Shown piece after piece: positions 61,401 to 64,000 of a stretch of 64,000 nucleotides of DNA. Under the pieces are notes generated by a model, which saw only the letters and a program-made list of their open reading frames with translations, was not told the DNA's origin and searched no databases. Made by a program: the position numbers and the translations under genes. The stretch lies in the NCBI RefSeq assembly GCF_963259705.1, contig NC_081844.1, positions 110,856,965 through 110,920,964 on the forward strand. Direction: 5' to 3'. This DNA comes from Myotis daubentonii. Its lineage: Eukaryota; Chordata; Mammalia; Chiroptera; Vespertilionidae. Each line of letters opens with the position of its first letter. Within the stretch, counting starts at the first letter, position 1.

Positions 61401-63236
61401 GGCCCAGGTGAAGGAGGCCGGCATCGCCTGGGACAAGGGAGAGAAGAAGAGTAAGGATCGGGCCAGGCTTGACTGGGGGTCCCGGTCGGAGACAGCAGGG
61501 TGCAGGGGTGCTCCTGGGCTGCCGGCCATGCCCCAGGGCCCAGGCCTCCCTCCCCGTGCCAGCCTGACCTGGACCCTGGGAGGCGTGGTGGCCGTGAGCT
61601 GCGTTCAGGCGCCCCGGTGACCTGCGTGTCCCTTTCAGACCTCGAGGTGCTGCGCTCCTTCCAGAACCAGATCGCCGCCATCCAGAGGGACGCGGTCTGG
61701 TGGCTGCACACCGTCGTCCCCTCCATCAGCAAGATGGCCCCCAAGGACTACGTGCACTGGTGCGGCCTGGGGCGTGCTGCCCTTACGGCACCGGGAGGGA
61801 CAGGGCTGGCCACGCAGGAGCCTGTCTGTCCCCTTGGATGTGGCCACTGGCTGACGAGCCTCAGAGGAGCCAGTGGGCAGCAGCAGCCCCTGGTGCTGCT
61901 GACACGGGGTCACCCTGTGCTGTGACCTCGGGCAGGCCTTCCGGACAGGGCGGAGGTGGGGTCCCGTGTGCCCGGGGTTGGGGCATGTCCACCCCCCGTC
62001 ACCTGCCAGCCCGCGGGCCTTGTCGGGGCTGCTTGTCGTGGTTGCTGCCGGCCCTCGGGAGGGCGTGGGGCGTCGCAGGCCTTAGGAAATAGCCGCCCCT
62101 GGGGGCCGTGCCCGCCTTGGAGCTGGCGGGCGGCTGGGAGGGCCCCGGGGCACCCCTGACGGCTCTGCCTGCCTCCCCGCAGCCTCCACAAGGTGCTCTT
62201 CACCGAGCAGCCGGAGACCTACTACAAGTGGGACAACTGGCCGCCCGAGAGCGACCGCAAGTGAGTGTGCGTGCCGGCAGGACGAGTCCGCGCACCCTGC
62301 CCCCGCCGCCGCCGCCGGTGCCGCCTTCTCTCCCAGAGGAGCTCCGCCCGGGCTCCCGTCTCCACCCCTGGTGGCTCCCAAACCGCCGCCTCCCCCGAGC
62401 CCAGCGCCCCGCCCCGGGCGCCCCCCGGTCCCTGCTGCTGGTGCCGCTCCCCGCACACTCCCCGGTCCATTTGGGGGCTCGCAGGCTCTGCTGGCCGCCC
62501 CTTGCCCCGAAGGGCCGGCACCTTCTCAGGCTCCTCCCTGGGAGGCCAGGCCGTGTCCAGAGGCCTCAGGAACAAGTGGCCGGGAGGGGGGGTGGTGGCC
62601 CCTTTAGCACTTGGCACTGGGGTCACCTGCCAGTCTGGCTGGCCCCCCGAGCCCAGCCTCTCCCTGCTCCCCCACAGCTTCTTCCTCCGCCTGTGCTCCG
62701 AGGTGCCCATCCTGGAGGACACGCTGATGCGCATCCTGGTCATCGGGCTGTCCCGCGAGCTCCCGCTTGGCCCCGCGGACGCCATGGAGCTGGCTGACCA
62801 CCTGGTGAAGCGAGCTGCGGCCGTGCAGGCGGACGGTAAGGGTCCCTCGGGGCTTGTCCTGGCCCAGTGGGCGCCGGCCGCCCGCCAGGGGCTCTCACTC
62901 AGGTCAGCTCCCCCTGCCCGCTGTGCTGCTACCCCCGGCAGTCCTGCCTGCTCGCCAGACCGGCTCCGGCGCCACCCAGTGGACGCTTGCCTCCGTTTCC
63001 CCAGGGTGGCTCCTCCTGGTGCCCCTCAGTCCTCCCTCCGTCCCAGCTTCTGGGAGCAGGCCCGTCCTCTTGCTCCTGGTGCCGCGGCCTGACCCTGGGC
63101 CTCGGTGTCCACTGACGGGCTCTGGGCCTTGCGTTTCAGACGTGGAAGTGCTGAAGGTGGAGCGGGTCCAGCTGCTTGACGCCGTCCTGAACCTGTGCAC
63201 CTACCACCACCCCGAGAACATCCAGCTGCCCCCGGG
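55443..63236 (+). CDS. INTS1: Integrator complex subunit 1, N-terminal third (coding exons 1-15), gene continues
   Basis: Exons: 55443-55500, 55812-56093, 57735-57931, 58056-58193, 58432-58591, 58735-58840, 59183-59369, 59451-59596, 59701-59842, 60630-60806, 61342-61450, 61639-61759, 62183-62260, 62678-62835, 63140-63236. All have AG/GT borders and continuous frame, 2156 nt, about 718 residues of ~2190. INTS1 is the large scaffold of Integrator, which cleaves snRNA, enhancer and promoter-proximal transcripts on RNA polymerase II in the nucleus. The N-terminus is disordered and basic, with KRPK about residues 73-76 (possible NLS). Helical-repeat segments follow, including the region around exons 8-10 annotated in the family as an RPB2-binding domain. 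Very close to human throughout (e.g. FLAMVFQDLLTNKDDYL). The apparent stop tag at 63238 lies in the intron: exon 15 ends GG and the intron starts gtaggc. The remaining exons lie beyond 64000. Confidence 0.95.
56890..57077 (-). mobile_element. Ves SINE, reverse, diverged
   Basis: tttttttattggtttgagag start, 'cgctgcctcctgcacgacc', 'gactgggaattgaaggg' and the end 'gccgcacagcccggc'. In INTS1 intron 2. More diverged than most. Confidence 0.85.
58863..59097 (+). repeat. GT-rich array in INTS1 intron 6
   Basis: (GT)n interleaved with gagtg and cagtg phrases, running from just after the exon 6 donor to about 85 nt before the exon 7 acceptor, i.e. most of the 342-nt intron. Confidence 0.95.
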
Positions 63237-63535
63237 GTAGGCCTGGGCGCCCGGGCCGGGTCCCTCGCTCTGCCCTGACGCTCCCTCCCTCCCCCGGGGT
63301 AGGCCTGGGCGCCCGGGCCGGGTCCCTCGCTCTGCCCTGACGCTCCCTCCCTCCCCCGGGGTAGGCCTGGTCCGGGTCCCCTCGCTCTGCCCTGACGCTC
63401 CCTCCCTCCCCCGGGGTAGGCCTGGTCCGGGTCCCTCGCTCTGCCCTGGTGCTCCCTCCCTCCCCCGGGGTAGGCCTGGGCGCCCGGTCCGGGTCCCTCG
63501 CTCTGCCCTGACGCTCCCTCCCTCCCCCGGGGCTA
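63231..63535 (+). repeat. 54-62-bp minisatellite containing the INTS1 exon 15 donor
   Basis: Five successive units each begin ccccggggtaggcctgg and end gctccctccctccc. GT dinucleotides of the donor copies are at 63237, 63299, 63361, 63416 and 63470, with unit lengths 62, 62, 55 and 54. A final partial copy reads ccggggctaaag and has lost the GT. Confidence 0.97.
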
Positions 63536-63823
63536 AAGCGTGAAGCCAGCCCACCGGAGCCCGAGGTGCTTTCCTGCCGCCCTGGGGTTCCGGGGCCCCT
63601 GTTCTCCCTCGGGCCTCAGGCTCGCCCTGTGTGGTCACACGCACGCCTTGTCTCTGGACAGCGCTGCTCTCCCGCCGCCCTGTGTGGAGAGCCACGTGTG
63701 CTTCCCTCGTGACTCCGTGTTTTAGTGCGTCCACAGGCTGGGCAACCGTCGCCACCCCTGAATTTTAGAACCTCCCCCCGAAGACAGTGAGGCACAGCCC
63801 AGGCTGCGCAATTTATTCATTCG

Positions 63824-64000
63824 TTTATTTATAATACATTTTTATTGATTTCAGAAAGAAAGGGAGAGGGGGGGAGAGAGAGAGAAACATTAATGATGAG
63901 AATCATTGATCGGCTGCCTCCTGCACACCCCACACTGGGGATCGAGCCCGCAACCTGGGCATGTGCCCTTGACCGGAATTGAACCTGGGACCCTTCAGTC
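63824..64000 (-). mobile_element. Ves SINE, reverse, cut by window edge
   Basis: 'catttttattgatttcag', 'atcggctgcctcctgcac', 'atcgagcccgcaacctgg', 'ggaattgaacctgggaccc'. The head end is outside the window. Confidence 0.92.

Noticed and set aside
63237..63240. Premature stop (TAG) in INTS1
   Set aside because: The TAG is part of the intron donor gtaggc; exon 15 ends two bases into the Gly codon, consistent with the family sequence continuing in the next exon.

Overview
The window is vertebrate nuclear DNA, almost certainly from a vespertilionid bat. It carries about twenty copies of a tRNA-derived Ves-type SINE (tRNA-like head, 'gaggcagctgatcgatg' middle, CT-rich stretch, 'gaaatcaataaaa' tail). 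It also has a Helitron with intact termini and a non-autonomous hAT-like element; Helitrons are abundant among mammals only in vesper bats. The sequence is very GC-rich and minisatellite-rich, as expected of a subtelomeric-type gene-dense region. It is syntenic with human 7p22.3, shown in the opposite orientation. Nearly all long ORFs are by-products of GC-rich or repetitive sequence; the real genes are split into short exons.

Layout, left to right. 1-14 kb is gene-free flank on the ELFN1 side of PSMG3, holding SINEs, L1 remnants, a splice-donor-like minisatellite, a perfect POU-like palindrome and several AT-rich, TAAT-rich islands that look like distal enhancers. 14.3-17.5 kb is PSMG3 (+), a proteasome assembly chaperone, with a CpG-island promoter, a non-coding first exon and two coding exons giving 122 aa. 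18-24 kb is intergenic, with a nested transposon cluster (hAT, MaLR-like LTR, SINEs and a 732-bp solo LTR that landed inside a SINE). 24.9-32.8 kb is TMEM184A (+), a seven-pass membrane protein, complete at 413 aa in eight coding exons. 34.5-45.7 kb is MAFK (-), a small Maf bZIP factor, with a ~1.9-kb 3'UTR, two coding exons (151 aa), a long first intron with a 1.1-kb GT-rich array, and a CpG-island promoter at about 45.5-46 kb. 46-55 kb is the MAFK/INTS1 head-to-head intergenic region, with SINEs, L1 pieces, the Helitron, an older Helitron-like repeat pair in inverted orientation and a G-rich minisatellite. 55.1 kb to the right edge is INTS1 (+), Integrator subunit 1; the first 15 coding exons (about 718 of roughly 2190 residues) are present and the gene continues beyond the window.

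The four genes are unrelated housekeeping or regulatory genes (20S proteasome assembly, membrane protein, CNC/Maf transcription factor, Integrator complex), not an operon-like system. The most interesting observations concern repeats meeting splice sites. A SINE insertion in MAFK has duplicated the 5' splice site of the first coding exon as part of its target-site duplication. A minisatellite in INTS1 has amplified the 5' splice site of coding exon 15 into five tandem copies. Exon boundaries were read by eye from GT/AG signals, frame continuity and recollection of the human proteins; no database search was possible.
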